Positions 25,967 to 35,900 of a DNA stretch of 64,000 nt are shown here, in pieces. The stretch's first letter is position 1. Each line of letters opens with the position of its first letter. The position numbers and the translations under genes are program-made. The stretch covers positions 1,550,001-1,614,000 of the forward strand of contig NZ_CP044522.1 of assembly GCF_016495405.1 (NCBI RefSeq), written 5' to 3'. Source of the DNA: Cobetia sp. cqz5-12 (GTDB lineage: Bacteria; Pseudomonadota; Gammaproteobacteria; Pseudomonadales; Halomonadaceae). The notes below the pieces were generated by a model. That model was given only the letters and a program-made list of their open reading frames with translations. It was not told the DNA's origin and did no database searches.

Positions 25967-27202
25967 TTACGCCTCCGGCTTGCGCTTCCAGTCGGTGCTG
26001 GACTGTTCCTTCACGTCATAGGGACGCGGGTCCATGCTCAGGTGCAGGGTCCGGCCGGTGTAAGGCGAATTGGCCTTGACCACATCCATGTCCAGCTCGA
26101 CCCCCAGGCCCGGCTTGGTGGAGGGGATGATGTAACCATCACGCCACTCGATCTTCTCCTTGAGCACATCGGCGTGGAAGCCATCCCAGGTGCCGATGCT
26201 TTCCTGAATCAGGAAGTTGGGCGTGGCGGTCGCCAGCTGGATGCTGGCCGCGGCGCCGACCGGGCCGTTGTAGAGATGCGGGGCGATCTGGGCGTAATAG
26301 ACTTCTGCCAGCGCCGCGATCTTCTTGCCTTCCAGAATGCCGCCGACGCGTCCCAGGTTCATCTGCAGGATGGAGGCCGCATTGTGCTTGAGCACATCGT
26401 GGAATTCGTACTTGGTGGTCAGGCGCTCACCGGTCGCGACCGGAATGGAGGTGTGGTCTGCCACGCGCGCCATGGCTTCGCTCTGTCCCGGTGGTACCGG
26501 CTCTTCCAGCCACAGCGGGTCATAGGGCTCGAGATACTTGGCGAGACGAATGGCAGACGCCGGTGTCATCTGGCCGTGGGTGCCGAACAACAGATCACAG
26601 CTGTTGCCGACTGCTTCGCGGATGCGGCGGCAGAAGGTGGCGCTCTTGTCCATGCCTTCCAGAGACAGCATCTGACCGGAGTAGGCGGTGTAGGGGCCAG
26701 CCGGATCGAACTTCAATGCGGTGAAGCCCTTTTCCTTGTTCTCCAGTGCGCACTCGACGGCCAGCTCGACGTTGTCATAATCGTAGTTGCCGCGTGCATC
26801 CTTGGGGTACAGGTAGGTGTAGGAACGCAGCTTGTCGTGGACCTTGCCACCGATCAGTTCATAGACCGGCAGGCCAGCCGCCTTGCCGACGATGTCCCAG
26901 CAGGCCATCTCAAGACCACTCAGCACGCCCATCATGGTGAGATCAGGGCGTTGGGTGAAGCCACTGGAGAAGGCTTCGCGGTACAGGCGTTCAATATGAT
27001 GCGGGTTCTTGCCTTCCAGATAACGCGAGAAGACATCGACGATCGCCTTGCTCATGACTTCCGGATGGAAGGTGGCGGCATAGACTTCTCCGACCCCTTC
27101 AATGCCGCAAGCGGTACGTAGCTGAACGAAGATCCAGTACATGCCGCCGACGTGGGGCGGCGGAGTGGCGACGATGTGTGTCTCGCAACTGACAACTTTC
27201 AT
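25967..27202 (-). CDS. Enolase-superfamily sugar-acid dehydratase (mandelate racemase/muconate lactonizing enzyme group)
   Basis: A 411-residue enolase-superfamily protein. The N-terminal capping domain (about 1-120) is followed by a TIM barrel with [40 protein letters not shown] and [11 protein letters not shown], the usual ends of the barrel strands. Such enzymes dehydrate sugar acids or isomerise lactones. The Glu residues of LWLEEP and TGER supply two magnesium ligands, while the first position, usually Asp, seems to be Gly in FGTHG. I start at ATG 27202, with AAGG about 10 bp upstream, and not at the GTG at 27226. It sits in a likely three-gene transcript with the downstream GMC and upstream ALDH genes. 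Confidence 0.85.
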   Translation of the reverse strand: MKVVSCETHIVATPPPHVGGMYWIFVQLRTACGIEGVGEVYAATFHPEVMSKAIVDVFSRYLEGKNPHHIERLYREAFSSGFTQRPDLTMMGVLSGLEMACWDIVGKAAGLPVYELIGGKVHDKLRSYTYLYPKDARGNYDYDNVELAVECALENKEKGFTALKFDPAGPYTAYSGQMLSLEGMDKSATFCRRIREAVGNSCDLLFGTHGQMTPASAIRLAKYLEPYDPLWLEEPVPPGQSEAMARVADHTSIPVATGERLTTKYEFHDVLKHNAASILQMNLGRVGGILEGKKIAALAEVYYAQIAPHLYNGPVGAAASIQLATATPNFLIQESIGTWDGFHADVLKEKIEWRDGYIIPSTKPGLGVELDMDVVKANSPYTGRTLHLSMDPRPYDVKEQSSTDWKRKPEA

Positions 27203-27318
27203 GGTGGCAGGCCTTTCAGTGGTCACTGGCTAGCAGGATGGTGTGGGAGCGCACTGCCTGGCATGCCGTCATTCGACGCCAACAGCGCGCTTCCGGAAAG
27301 AAATGGGGTAGGGCGTCA

Positions 27319-27350
27319 ACGCCTCCGGGGAGAGGACTCCCCGGAGGCGT
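27319..27350 (-). terminator. Hairpin between the AldA-like and enolase-family genes
   Basis: ACGCCTCCGGGGAG (27319-27332) and CTCCCCGGAGGCGT (27337-27350) form a perfect 14-bp stem with an AGGA loop, starting 25 bp past the ALDH stop. It could end most ALDH transcripts or reduce expression of the genes behind it. Confidence 0.75.
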
Positions 27351-27374
27351 GACAGGCAAGACGGAATGGCGTGA

Positions 27375-28799
27375 TCAGTAGTTCATCACGACCAGGCGGG
27401 TCTGGGTGTAGTCGAGCATGCCGTGCTTGCCATCATCACCGCCCAGGCCAGAGCGCTTCCAGCCGGCGTGGTAGCCCTGGTAGGGGTCCGCCGGGGTGCG
27501 GTTGATGTAGAGCTCGCCGGCTTCGATGTTGTTGGCGACCTTCATGGCAGTGCGATAGTTCTCGGTGAAGACCACGGAGGCCAGGCCGAACTGGTGATCG
27601 TTGGCCAGCTCCAGGGCTTCATCGATATCGCTGTAGGTCAGCACTGGCAGCACCGGACCGAAGATCTCTTCCTGCACGATCTCCATGTCCTGACGGCAAC
27701 CGGTCAGCAGGGTCGGCGGGTAGAAGTGACCCTTGCCCTCGGGGATGTAGCCGCCGATTTCCAGAGTGGCGCCGTCATCGATGGCGCGTTCCACCATCTG
27801 ATGGATGTTGAGGCGCGAATTCTCGTTGATCAGCGGCCCCATCAGGCTGGCATCCTCCAGTCGGTTGCCGAACTTGACGCCTTCCATCTGCTGCTTCAGC
27901 TGGGCGACGAAATCGTCATAGACGGATTCGTGCACATAGACACGCTCGATGGCGGTGCACAGCTGGCCACAGTTGGTGAGGGTAGAGGCCGCGATCTGTG
28001 CCGCTGCCTTGGCCAGATCGGCATCCGGCTCGACGATGGCCGGTGACTTGCCGCCCAGTTCCAACGAGGACTTGGCGATGTTGACCTGGGAATATTCCAG
28101 CACCTTGCGACCGGCGCCGACGCTGCCGGTCAGGGTGATCATGCCCACCTTGGGGTGCGTGCAGACGGCTTCTGCGGTGCCGTGGTCCATCGCCAGGATG
28201 TTGACGATGCCTGCCGGAATGCCGGCATCCTGGATCGCCTTGGCGATCTCGAAGGCGGAGGTCGGGGTGTTGTTGCTCGGACGCACGACCACGGCATTGC
28301 CGGTGATCAGCGCCGGGGCAATCTTGCGCAGCAGGGTGAACACCGGGTAGTTGAACGGAATCAGGCAGGCCACGACGCCGATGGGCTCGCGCTGCAGCAG
28401 CAGGCTTTCATTGGGGGTGTCGCTGGGGACGATCTCGCCCTCGATACGACGTGCCCACTCGGCGTGGTAGCGCGTGATGTCGGCGGCGTAGACGGCTTCA
28501 TTGGTGGCGTCTTCCAGGCTCTTGCCGGACTCATCTGCCAATGCCTGGCCGATGGCATCCTTGCGCGCCATCAGCGCCTCGGCAAGCTTGTGCATGTAGC
28601 CGGCACGCTCGGTGCTGGTCTGGGCACGCCAGTCCTTCTGAGCCTTGGCCGCAATGCTCACCGCTTCAAGCGCTTCGTCAGTGGTTGCTGCCTGCACCTG
28701 ACCTACCAGTGCTTCAGTGGCCGGGTTGTAGACCGAAATCATCTCGCCCTGGGATGAGGCGACGAATTCGTTGTTGATGAAGTTCTTGTCAGTGCGCAT
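27375..28799 (-). CDS. Aldehyde dehydrogenase (AldA/lactaldehyde dehydrogenase-like)
   Basis: A 474-residue NAD+-dependent aldehyde dehydrogenase. Landmarks are PFNYPVFTLLRKIAPALITG, ITLTGSVGAGRKV, the catalytic Glu in SSLELGGKSP, the catalytic Cys in NCGQLCTAIERVYV near residue 280 and QEEIFGPVLPV. The C-terminus, GYHAGWKRSGLGGDDGKHG, closely follows E. coli AldA, the lactaldehyde/glycolaldehyde dehydrogenase, so a small hydroxyaldehyde is a likely substrate. AGGAGTGATGC before the ATG is an excellent ribosome site. It is the first gene of the minus-strand oxidative island, and its promoter must lie in the gap upstream of 28799. Confidence 0.9.
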   Translation of the reverse strand: MRTDKNFINNEFVASSQGEMISVYNPATEALVGQVQAATTDEALEAVSIAAKAQKDWRAQTSTERAGYMHKLAEALMARKDAIGQALADESGKSLEDATNEAVYAADITRYHAEWARRIEGEIVPSDTPNESLLLQREPIGVVACLIPFNYPVFTLLRKIAPALITGNAVVVRPSNNTPTSAFEIAKAIQDAGIPAGIVNILAMDHGTAEAVCTHPKVGMITLTGSVGAGRKVLEYSQVNIAKSSLELGGKSPAIVEPDADLAKAAAQIAASTLTNCGQLCTAIERVYVHESVYDDFVAQLKQQMEGVKFGNRLEDASLMGPLINENSRLNIHQMVERAIDDGATLEIGGYIPEGKGHFYPPTLLTGCRQDMEIVQEEIFGPVLPVLTYSDIDEALELANDHQFGLASVVFTENYRTAMKVANNIEAGELYINRTPADPYQGYHAGWKRSGLGGDDGKHGMLDYTQTRLVVMNY

Positions 28800-29442
28800 G
28801 CATCACTCCTCCTGAATTTGGCCTACAGGCTATGAAGTGACGTCAAAGGTGTCAAACTGTTTTTCACATGTAGAAATAGATTTCCGCATATGGAATTAAT
28901 GGCTTATCTCTTGTCGCGAATATTTGCCGCCGAGAACATCGTCCCGCGTATTCAATCGATGTCCGCAGTGGTTGGCAGGCCCGCCATTCGCGAGATCACA
29001 CCCTGGGCCGGGCGCTATCACATTGGCTGCCCCGTTGGCTGAGCAGACCGCAGACCGCAGACCGTAGACAGCAGCAGACAGCAGGGGACGGAGCGAAGAG
29101 GGGAGAGGACAGAGAGCAAAGCGAAGAGGGAAGACGGGAGATAGAGAGAGCAGATAGAGAGAGCAGATGATGAGAACAGAGAGAACAGACCACGCGACTG
29201 ACCGGAAATGATGGCAAGTCTTGTACCGATTTATGGTGTCGAATCCATCATGACATAACCTCCTTTCTCGCCAGTCATGCCGCGCTTCACGTAGTCGTTA
29301 ACGAGCTTTCAGCGTAAGTGTTCACTCTGTTGAGTCATTAACTAAATCAGTGCATTCCTATATGCTGTGCAGCCTGATTGAGAGCCATGGACGGTCTTGT
29401 ACAACAGGGCATCGTCTACGATAACTGCCAGGGATGCAGAAC
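28800..29442. other. Intergenic region between the catabolic island and the T6SS (643 bp)
   Basis: This gap separates divergent transcripts: the aldehyde dehydrogenase gene to the left and vgrG1 to the right. Its middle holds a strongly purine-biased, repeat-rich tract (29041-29190). The remaining 250 bp before vgrG1 are A/T-richer and should contain its promoter. No gene is supported. Confidence 0.6.
29041..29190. repeat. Purine-rich simple-repeat tract
   Basis: About 150 bp that on the + strand are mostly A and G. It opens with three copies of GCAGACC (29043-29063), continues with CAGCAGACAGCAGG-type units, and includes two exact copies of GATAGAGAGAGCA (29140-29165) and a GAGAACA pair. 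Such tracts can slip during replication or form triplex DNA. A frame reading through it on the minus strand is low-complexity and is not a gene. Confidence 0.75.
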
Positions 29443-32049
29443 ATGTCAGATTCATGGGTACTCGACGCCTTGCTGTCGTCGTTTGATGTCTCACTGAGCC
29501 AGAACGAGCGCCTGCTCACGCTTGAGATGAGCGGCGCGGACTTCATCCCGCATCGCCTGGTGGGGGAAGAGCGCATGTCGCGTCCCTTCGCCTATACCCT
29601 CGACTGCATCTCCCAGAATGGTGATATCGAACTCAAGACCCTGATGGCGCAGCCGGCGGCGCTCTCGGTGCGTCAGGCCGATGGCAGTTACCGCAAGCTC
29701 TCGGGGCTGGTCGAGTCCGCCGCGCTGCTCGGTGAGGATGGTGGCGTCTTCTATTACCAGCTGACGCTGGTGCCGTGGATGGCGATGCTCAAGCTCGGCC
29801 GCGACAGCCGTATCTTCCAGGACCTTACCGTCGTCGAGGTGATCGAGTCGGTATTCTCGCATCATGCCATCGCGCAAGGCGAAGCCCAGGGTGGCTGGCG
29901 GCTGGACCTGCGCCGCGAGTACCCGGCGCGCAGCTACTGCGTGCAGTATCGCGAGAGCGACTTCCAGTTCGTCAATCGCCTGATGGAGCAGGAAGGGCTG
30001 TTCTACTACTTCGAACATGCCACTGACGATAGCGACTTCAATGGCCACCGCCTCGTCATCACCGACGATGTCGCGACCTGCGCGCCGGTTGAGCCACAGG
30101 TAATCCGCTTCCACCGTCAGGACGCCACCGAACTGGAAGACTCCATCACCCAGTGGAGCGGCCGCCGTCAGCAGCAACCGACGCGCGTCAGCCTCGGGAC
30201 GTTTGATTACAAGCAGCCGGGCCTGGAAAAACGTTCCGGTCAGGACACGCGCAGCGATCAGGGCAACCTCAGCGAGCAGGAAGTCTACGACTATCCCGGC
30301 GAGTACTACTTTGATGACCATTCGCGCGGCGAACGCCTGACCGTCAATCGCCTCGAGGCCCATGAATCCCGCGCCAAGCGCTTCTACGGGGCCGGGGGCA
30401 TCCGCCAGTTGAAGGTCGGCCGCTGGTTCGAGCTCAGCCAGCACGCCCGCCATGAAGACGGCGACTCGAGTGAGCGCGAATTCCTCGTGCTGGGCCTGAC
30501 CGTCTGCGCCGAGAATGCGCTGCCGGTCTCCGCGCACCTCAAGGCGCTACCGGGCAGCCTGCAGGCGCGCATGGCCGAGGCACGCCAGGCGCATGGCCTC
30601 AATGAAAGCGCTCACGAAGACTACGCCGATGTCGGCACCGGCCAGTATCTGATCGACTTTGAGAGCCAGCGCCTCAGTCAGCCGTATCGTCCGTCTCTCG
30701 ATCATCCGCGCCCCAATCTGGGTGGCCCGCAGACCGCGATCGTCGTCGGCCCCGAGAACGAAGAGATCCACACCGATTCGCTCAACCGCGTGCGCGTGCA
30801 GTTCCACTGGGACCGCAGCGAGAAGGGTGCCGCTGACGCCAGCTGCTGGCTGCGTGTCGCGCAACCCAATGCCGGTGCTGGCTGGGGCAGTGTGTTCGTG
30901 CCGCGTATCGGCCAGGAAGTCATCGTCGATTTCCTCGAGGGCGACGTGGATCGGCCGCTGATCACCGGGCGGGTCTACAACGGTGATCAGACCCCGCAAT
31001 GGCACTCCAATGGTCTGCTCTCCGGCCTCAAGAGCAAGACCTACCGCGGCAACAAGTACAACGAGCTGGTGTTCGATGACGCCACCGATCAGGAGCGTGT
31101 GCGCCTGAACTCGGAGCACGAGAAATCCCAGCTCAACCTCGGCTATCTGATCCACCAGCAGGGCAACACACGCGGCAGCTTCCGCGGTACCGGCTTCGAG
31201 CTGCGCTCGGACGCTTACGGCGCCATCCGCGCCAACAGCGGGCTTATGCTCAGTAGCTGGGGCCAGATCGCCGCCAGTGGCGAACAGCTCGATCTCTCTC
31301 CTGCGCAACAGCAGCTCGCCAGCGCCTATCAGCTGGCCAATACGCTCAGCGACAGCGCCACCAGCCACAACGCCGAGGCGCTTGCGGCGCGCACGCAGAT
31401 CAAGCAGGCCAGCGACGATACCCAAGGCACCTATGGCGCCGATGACAGCGGTAGCCGCTTCGACGGTAGCTCAGCCCAGAGCGCCACCAATGGCGGGCGA
31501 GGGCAGGCAGCGCGCCTGAATGCGCCCTGGCTGCATCTCACATCCCCCGCCGGCATCGCCAGCAGTACGCCGGAATCGACGCACCTGGCACAGGGCCGCT
31601 CGCTCAGCGTCACCAGTGGCGAAGACATCAACCTGGCCACCGGGCGCAGTCTGGTAGGCGCCGTGGTTGAGAAGTTCTCGCTGTTCGTGCAGCGCTCCGG
31701 CATCAAGCTGTTTGCCGGCAAGGGCAAGGTCGAAGTTCAGGCGCAAAGCGATGCGATGGACCTGACGGCGGAAAAGGACGTCACCATCACCTCCACCGAG
31801 AACGACATCGATATCAATGCCGCCAAGGAGATTCTGCTCACCTGTGGTGGTGCCTACGTCCGCCTCAAGGACGGCAATATCGAACTCCACGCGCCTGGCA
31901 AGATTGATGTCAAAGGCGCGCAGCACAGCTTCGGTGGGCCGACGAGTCTGAATGCCGCGATGACGGAATTGCCGGAAGGCGAAGACTTGCTGTGTCCGAG
32001 TAAAGGACAAAGCGCTGCCGCCAATGGCGACGGTGTGGTGGAGTCCTGA
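29443..32049 (+). CDS. vgrG: Type VI secretion system spike protein TssI/VgrG (copy 1)
   Basis: An 868-residue spike protein that caps the Hcp tube and carries effectors. The gp27-like base (about 15-330) begins with LLTLEMSGADFIPHRLVGEE and contains SYCVQYRESDFQFVNRLMEQEG and FYYFEH. The gp5 OB-fold is seen around VRVQFHWDRS and CWLRVAQPNAGAGWGSVFVP with GQEVIVDFLEGD, followed by a long DUF2345-type needle with repeated beta motifs, including LTAEKDVTITSTENDIDI and KEILLTCGGAYVRLKDGNI. There is no extra C-terminal toxin domain, so cargo is carried by the next genes. I start at ATG 29443 because CAGGGA fits it better than ATG 29434. From about codon 20 it is almost identical to the vgrG at 62870. 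Confidence 0.95.
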   Translation: MSDSWVLDALLSSFDVSLSQNERLLTLEMSGADFIPHRLVGEERMSRPFAYTLDCISQNGDIELKTLMAQPAALSVRQADGSYRKLSGLVESAALLGEDGGVFYYQLTLVPWMAMLKLGRDSRIFQDLTVVEVIESVFSHHAIAQGEAQGGWRLDLRREYPARSYCVQYRESDFQFVNRLMEQEGLFYYFEHATDDSDFNGHRLVITDDVATCAPVEPQVIRFHRQDATELEDSITQWSGRRQQQPTRVSLGTFDYKQPGLEKRSGQDTRSDQGNLSEQEVYDYPGEYYFDDHSRGERLTVNRLEAHESRAKRFYGAGGIRQLKVGRWFELSQHARHEDGDSSEREFLVLGLTVCAENALPVSAHLKALPGSLQARMAEARQAHGLNESAHEDYADVGTGQYLIDFESQRLSQPYRPSLDHPRPNLGGPQTAIVVGPENEEIHTDSLNRVRVQFHWDRSEKGAADASCWLRVAQPNAGAGWGSVFVPRIGQEVIVDFLEGDVDRPLITGRVYNGDQTPQWHSNGLLSGLKSKTYRGNKYNELVFDDATDQERVRLNSEHEKSQLNLGYLIHQQGNTRGSFRGTGFELRSDAYGAIRANSGLMLSSWGQIAASGEQLDLSPAQQQLASAYQLANTLSDSATSHNAEALAARTQIKQASDDTQGTYGADDSGSRFDGSSAQSATNGGRGQAARLNAPWLHLTSPAGIASSTPESTHLAQGRSLSVTSGEDINLATGRSLVGAVVEKFSLFVQRSGIKLFAGKGKVEVQAQSDAMDLTAEKDVTITSTENDIDINAAKEILLTCGGAYVRLKDGNIELHAPGKIDVKGAQHSFGGPTSLNAAMTELPEGEDLLCPSKGQSAAANGDGVVES

Positions 32050-32050
32050 T

Positions 32051-32944
32051 ATGGCCATGCTGGATGAGGCGGAATTCCTGCAGGTGGCAAGACAAGCGGC
32101 TACCGAGTCACGCCTGTATCGCGTGGTAGATCCGTGCAATACGCCGCAGCGCGCATTGAGTGCGAAGGACCAGAAATCCGCGGGCCTGGTACGCAACGGA
32201 TTCTATGCCCAGACGCCATCGCAGAAACTCTATCTACAACCGGTGCCGTCAGAAATGCACCTGGGCAAAGAGCTGGAGAAGGAGAGGCAGCAACGCTCTG
32301 CAAGCCTCACCACTCCGGTCGCGTTCGGTGGCTGGGTCATCACAGCCCAGCCGCTCTCCAGCGTGGTGTCATATTTCCAGCGCCAACTTGAGCAGACGAC
32401 CCCGGAAGGCAAGAAGGCGCTGCTGCGCTTTCATGACCCACGGGTATTGGAGCGCCTCGAGGCCATTCTTGATCGTGAGCAGCTATCGGCATTGCTGGGG
32501 CCTGTCGATCAGTGGATCTACCTGGATAACGCCCATGCACTGCAGAGCATCGCACCACACAGTGAGCAGCGTCACCTCGGGAGATTGAACCTGACATTGC
32601 CGCAGTGGTCTGCCATTAGACGGATAGGGATGCTGAATCATTGCCTGGAGCTCTATCGCACGCTGCCGGAAGAGAGCAAGGCCGGTTATGCGGATGCCGC
32701 AATCGTCGATGCGTTACTGGTCGCCGCAAAGGAGTGTGGTCTGGAAGAGCGACAGGATATCTCGGTCTTCGTGCTCCACGGGCTGGTCACAACCCCGATG
32801 TTCTATCAGCATCCGATCATGCGCCAGTTACTGAGCGCCAGAGCGACACCTGATTCACGCAGCACTCACAGCTATATCAGCTTGACCAGCAAGCTTGAGA
32901 GCGCCGATTGGGACAAGATCATGGAAAGCAGGGAAAAGGTATAA
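32051..32944 (+). CDS. DUF4123 domain T6SS effector adaptor/chaperone
   Basis: A 297-residue protein starting 1 bp after the vgrG stop. Residues about 95-170 carry the DUF4123 pattern: FGGWVITAQPLSSVVSYFQ, KKALLRFHDPRVLERL and a glycine-proline turn before WIYLD. DUF4123 proteins (Tap-1/TEC) bind a specific effector and load it onto the matching VgrG, and the gene order vgrG - DUF4123 - effector is the standard arrangement. It is followed 4 bp later by the large effector gene, supporting translational coupling of the three. The upstream in-frame ATG at 32024 lies inside vgrG and is not favoured; ATG 32057 is an alternative start. Confidence 0.87.
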   Translation: MAMLDEAEFLQVARQAATESRLYRVVDPCNTPQRALSAKDQKSAGLVRNGFYAQTPSQKLYLQPVPSEMHLGKELEKERQQRSASLTTPVAFGGWVITAQPLSSVVSYFQRQLEQTTPEGKKALLRFHDPRVLERLEAILDREQLSALLGPVDQWIYLDNAHALQSIAPHSEQRHLGRLNLTLPQWSAIRRIGMLNHCLELYRTLPEESKAGYADAAIVDALLVAAKECGLEERQDISVFVLHGLVTTPMFYQHPIMRQLLSARATPDSRSTHSYISLTSKLESADWDKIMESREKV

Positions 32945-32948
32945 CCTC

Positions 32949-35900
32949 ATGTCAGGTCAAATAGTAAATCAGCATGTCGCTTTGAGTGTCGTGAATGGCG
33001 AATGTCGTTTCTGCAAGCGTACTGGCTTTCCGATCCTGCCTGTTCGATATGCTGTCTGCCAACGTAATGATGCCAATCAGCAAATCCCTGAACTGTCAGA
33101 AGACAGGGTGAAGGCTTTTACTGACATAAAGCTTGATCAGACACTTGAAAACGGTAAGCGTACCACGCGCGTGGTCCCCTCTAAGGTCAAGGAAGAGATA
33201 GCTCATAGCACCTCCAGTCAGGTCAATAAATATATCCTCCGCCAATTGCGCAGCGGTTATCTTTACTTGTTCGATAAAGACAACCCCGATGGCATGTATT
33301 GGTCTGCGTTTGCGATTACCGCTGATGGAAAATATTACCAGTTCCCCGTCAAGCAGCCCCCGTCTCTGGACAAGATGGCGATGCCGTGTACTCTCGAGTC
33401 AGGCAATAGGGATGGCGAGAGTGATGAAGAAAAAGTCACACGCGTAAAGAATGAATCGTTACAAGCCTCTCTGGTCACTATCACGACTCCTGACAAGAGC
33501 GGTGATGTGTATTATGCCTATACGGAACATGCATGGCCTGAAGGGTTTCTGGATGAGGTGAAATCCAGAATTCTCAGTGGTGATCCCTGGTGTGACAAGT
33601 ATCTGCAGAAATTCAATGTTCCTGACTGGAAAGCAGGGGTGGCACAAGATCATGCTTTCAGCTTGGAAGAGCTGGATCAGGTCGCTGAATATAGTCCCGG
33701 TGCAGCAGGGCTGGATGAGCAATTCTGGTCCAGTGGACCAAAGCGTGATCTCTATAGCCCAGAAGAAATGAAGCAGACGATGAGCGAGCGTCTCAGATAT
33801 GCCTCGACGGACTACGAGGGCAGAGGTTTGATCCTCGCGGTCAATGACGAAATAGGCATTATCCAGGAGCTCAACGCTTATCGTCACCAGGCGCTTGCCG
33901 CTGTGGATGACTTCTTCCATCCCGGTGAAGATTTGGCTTCAAAAAAAATGGGAGAAGAACGTAAGCGTAAGATGTTATGTAAGCAGGCTATTGATAAGTT
34001 TCACAAAAACTTTGAGCTTCTCTATCCTATCGCTAAGTTGAAAGAAGCTAATAGCAATATATCTAAGCTTAAAAAGGAAATTAGCGAGCGTGATAGCGCC
34101 TTGGATATGAAGATAGAGGCTGAAGCTGATGAAGATAGGAGAGAATATTATAAGTCGCTCAAATCTCAGGACTCATATTTTGATGGACAGCTTAGAGTCT
34201 GGCAGGCCGTAAAGCACAATAAAAAGATAGCGGCTGATAAAGTGGTAAAAGATCATCTTGATCAACTTCGTGATATGTATCGAACAGATGATCTTGAAGA
34301 TTTTAATGATGAATATAAAAAGCATACTGCGCATTGTCATGCTATCTTGTCTTTGCATGATAGTGATTATGCGTTATGGGTTGAAGAAAGTTTACTGAAG
34401 GTTATGTCTCGCTATAGCACAACAGATGTGTCGCATGGGGTTTATGCAAGTAATGTAGCTTCATTATCTCTCAAAGGGGGTGTGTTATCGCCAGCGAGTG
34501 GTAGTTTATGGAGAATGTTAGCTAAGAATATTGTTAATATAGAAGGCTTGATACTTCGAGTATTGTTTTTTAATAATGTTAGCTTCATCAGTTACGCATG
34601 TGAAAAAATAAATTCATTGAAAATCAGTGAACAGCTTTCAGTCCTCGATCTCGTGTCTTGGAAAGAGCAGTCATGGAGTGAGATTGCTTTCGCTGTTACA
34701 TCGCAAAATAATTTGATAGCAGAAAAGTTGGTTCATAGAATCCGGGGGAACAATAATTTTTCCTCTGCAGTAATAGGGTCTAGCCTAATTGCATTAGCTA
34801 ATTATAGTAGCATCGGAGGAAGCTCTGATAAGAGTTTCTCCAAGGAACAATCGAAGGCAATGAAGAGTTTTTTGTGCTATCAACAAATGGTTAGCATGAT
34901 AGGGCCGTCTTCAGACGAAATACCGGCCCTTATCATCAAAAGCTATACTATGAAAATTTCTGAGTATCTGAAGTTAATGAAATCAACTTCAGATTACTTG
35001 CGCCAAGAAACTAGAGGATATGATAAGACTGGTGTATTTAAATCTAGCCATGGCAATGTCGGTAATATCCAATCTGACACTATTGAAAATGATAGAGAAA
35101 TAATTGTTCGTCTGCCAAGTTTTGTAATATTTGATAACTCAGATAACAAAGATGCTTCTCAGGCCAATAGTTATGCCGAGAAAAGAGAAGCCTCTGCTTT
35201 ATCACAAGTAATAAAAACGGGCTTCAGTGTATCTCAGCCCGTTGCTGAAAAAATATTTGGGCGTTATTCTAAGTCAGCAGTAGCCTTAATTAGCCTTTGC
35301 TCGCTTATGTATAATATTGTTGAGGATGGTATCGAGAATGAAGAGGGTGCTGCAGATTGGAGTAAAATTCTAGGCGTTGGTGTATCCATGCTTCAGGTAA
35401 CAATGAGCGTTGTTGAAGGTAAAGCCCAACTCATAGGAGTTACAAATTATGGAACTCGCTGGAAGATTATGGGAAATTCGCTTGGCATCGCTGCGGGGGC
35501 ATTAGCGATATGGGAAGGCTTAGAATTGCGCGGTCAAAGAGATGAAGCTGTCAGGCTCGGACATAGCGTCTCAGCTGGTAACCTTGAGATGATGTCTTCT
35601 GTCTCAATAAGCGGTGGAGTCATATCAATCGCAATTATAGGAGCAACTCTAGCAGTTACCTTGACAGTTACTTTGTTGGTTGGATTGGCTACTCTATTAA
35701 TAGGTTATGCTCACACTACATTGGTAGGGCCTGCTGTTCAAACATGGGTTAACCGTAGTATTTTAGGTAAACATTCTAGTCAAGTACAAGAGTTCGGTGA
35801 TATTTTATCTGAGCAAAGCTCACTAGAGTTAGTCTTTAAAGGTGTAGTGGTTGAGCTCCAGTATATAAAGCCTGATCCTTCTGCGATGGGCCCATCAGCT

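Noticed and set aside
28996..29217. 73-codon minus-strand frame through the purine tract
   Set aside because: Its Ser/Leu/Cys-rich product is simply a translation of the repeat DNA.
29212..29227. Sigma-54 type promoter (TGGCAAGTCTTGTACC), and a similar one at 39111
   Set aside because: The GG element is present, but the GC element is missing or at the wrong distance, so neither fits the -24/-12 consensus.
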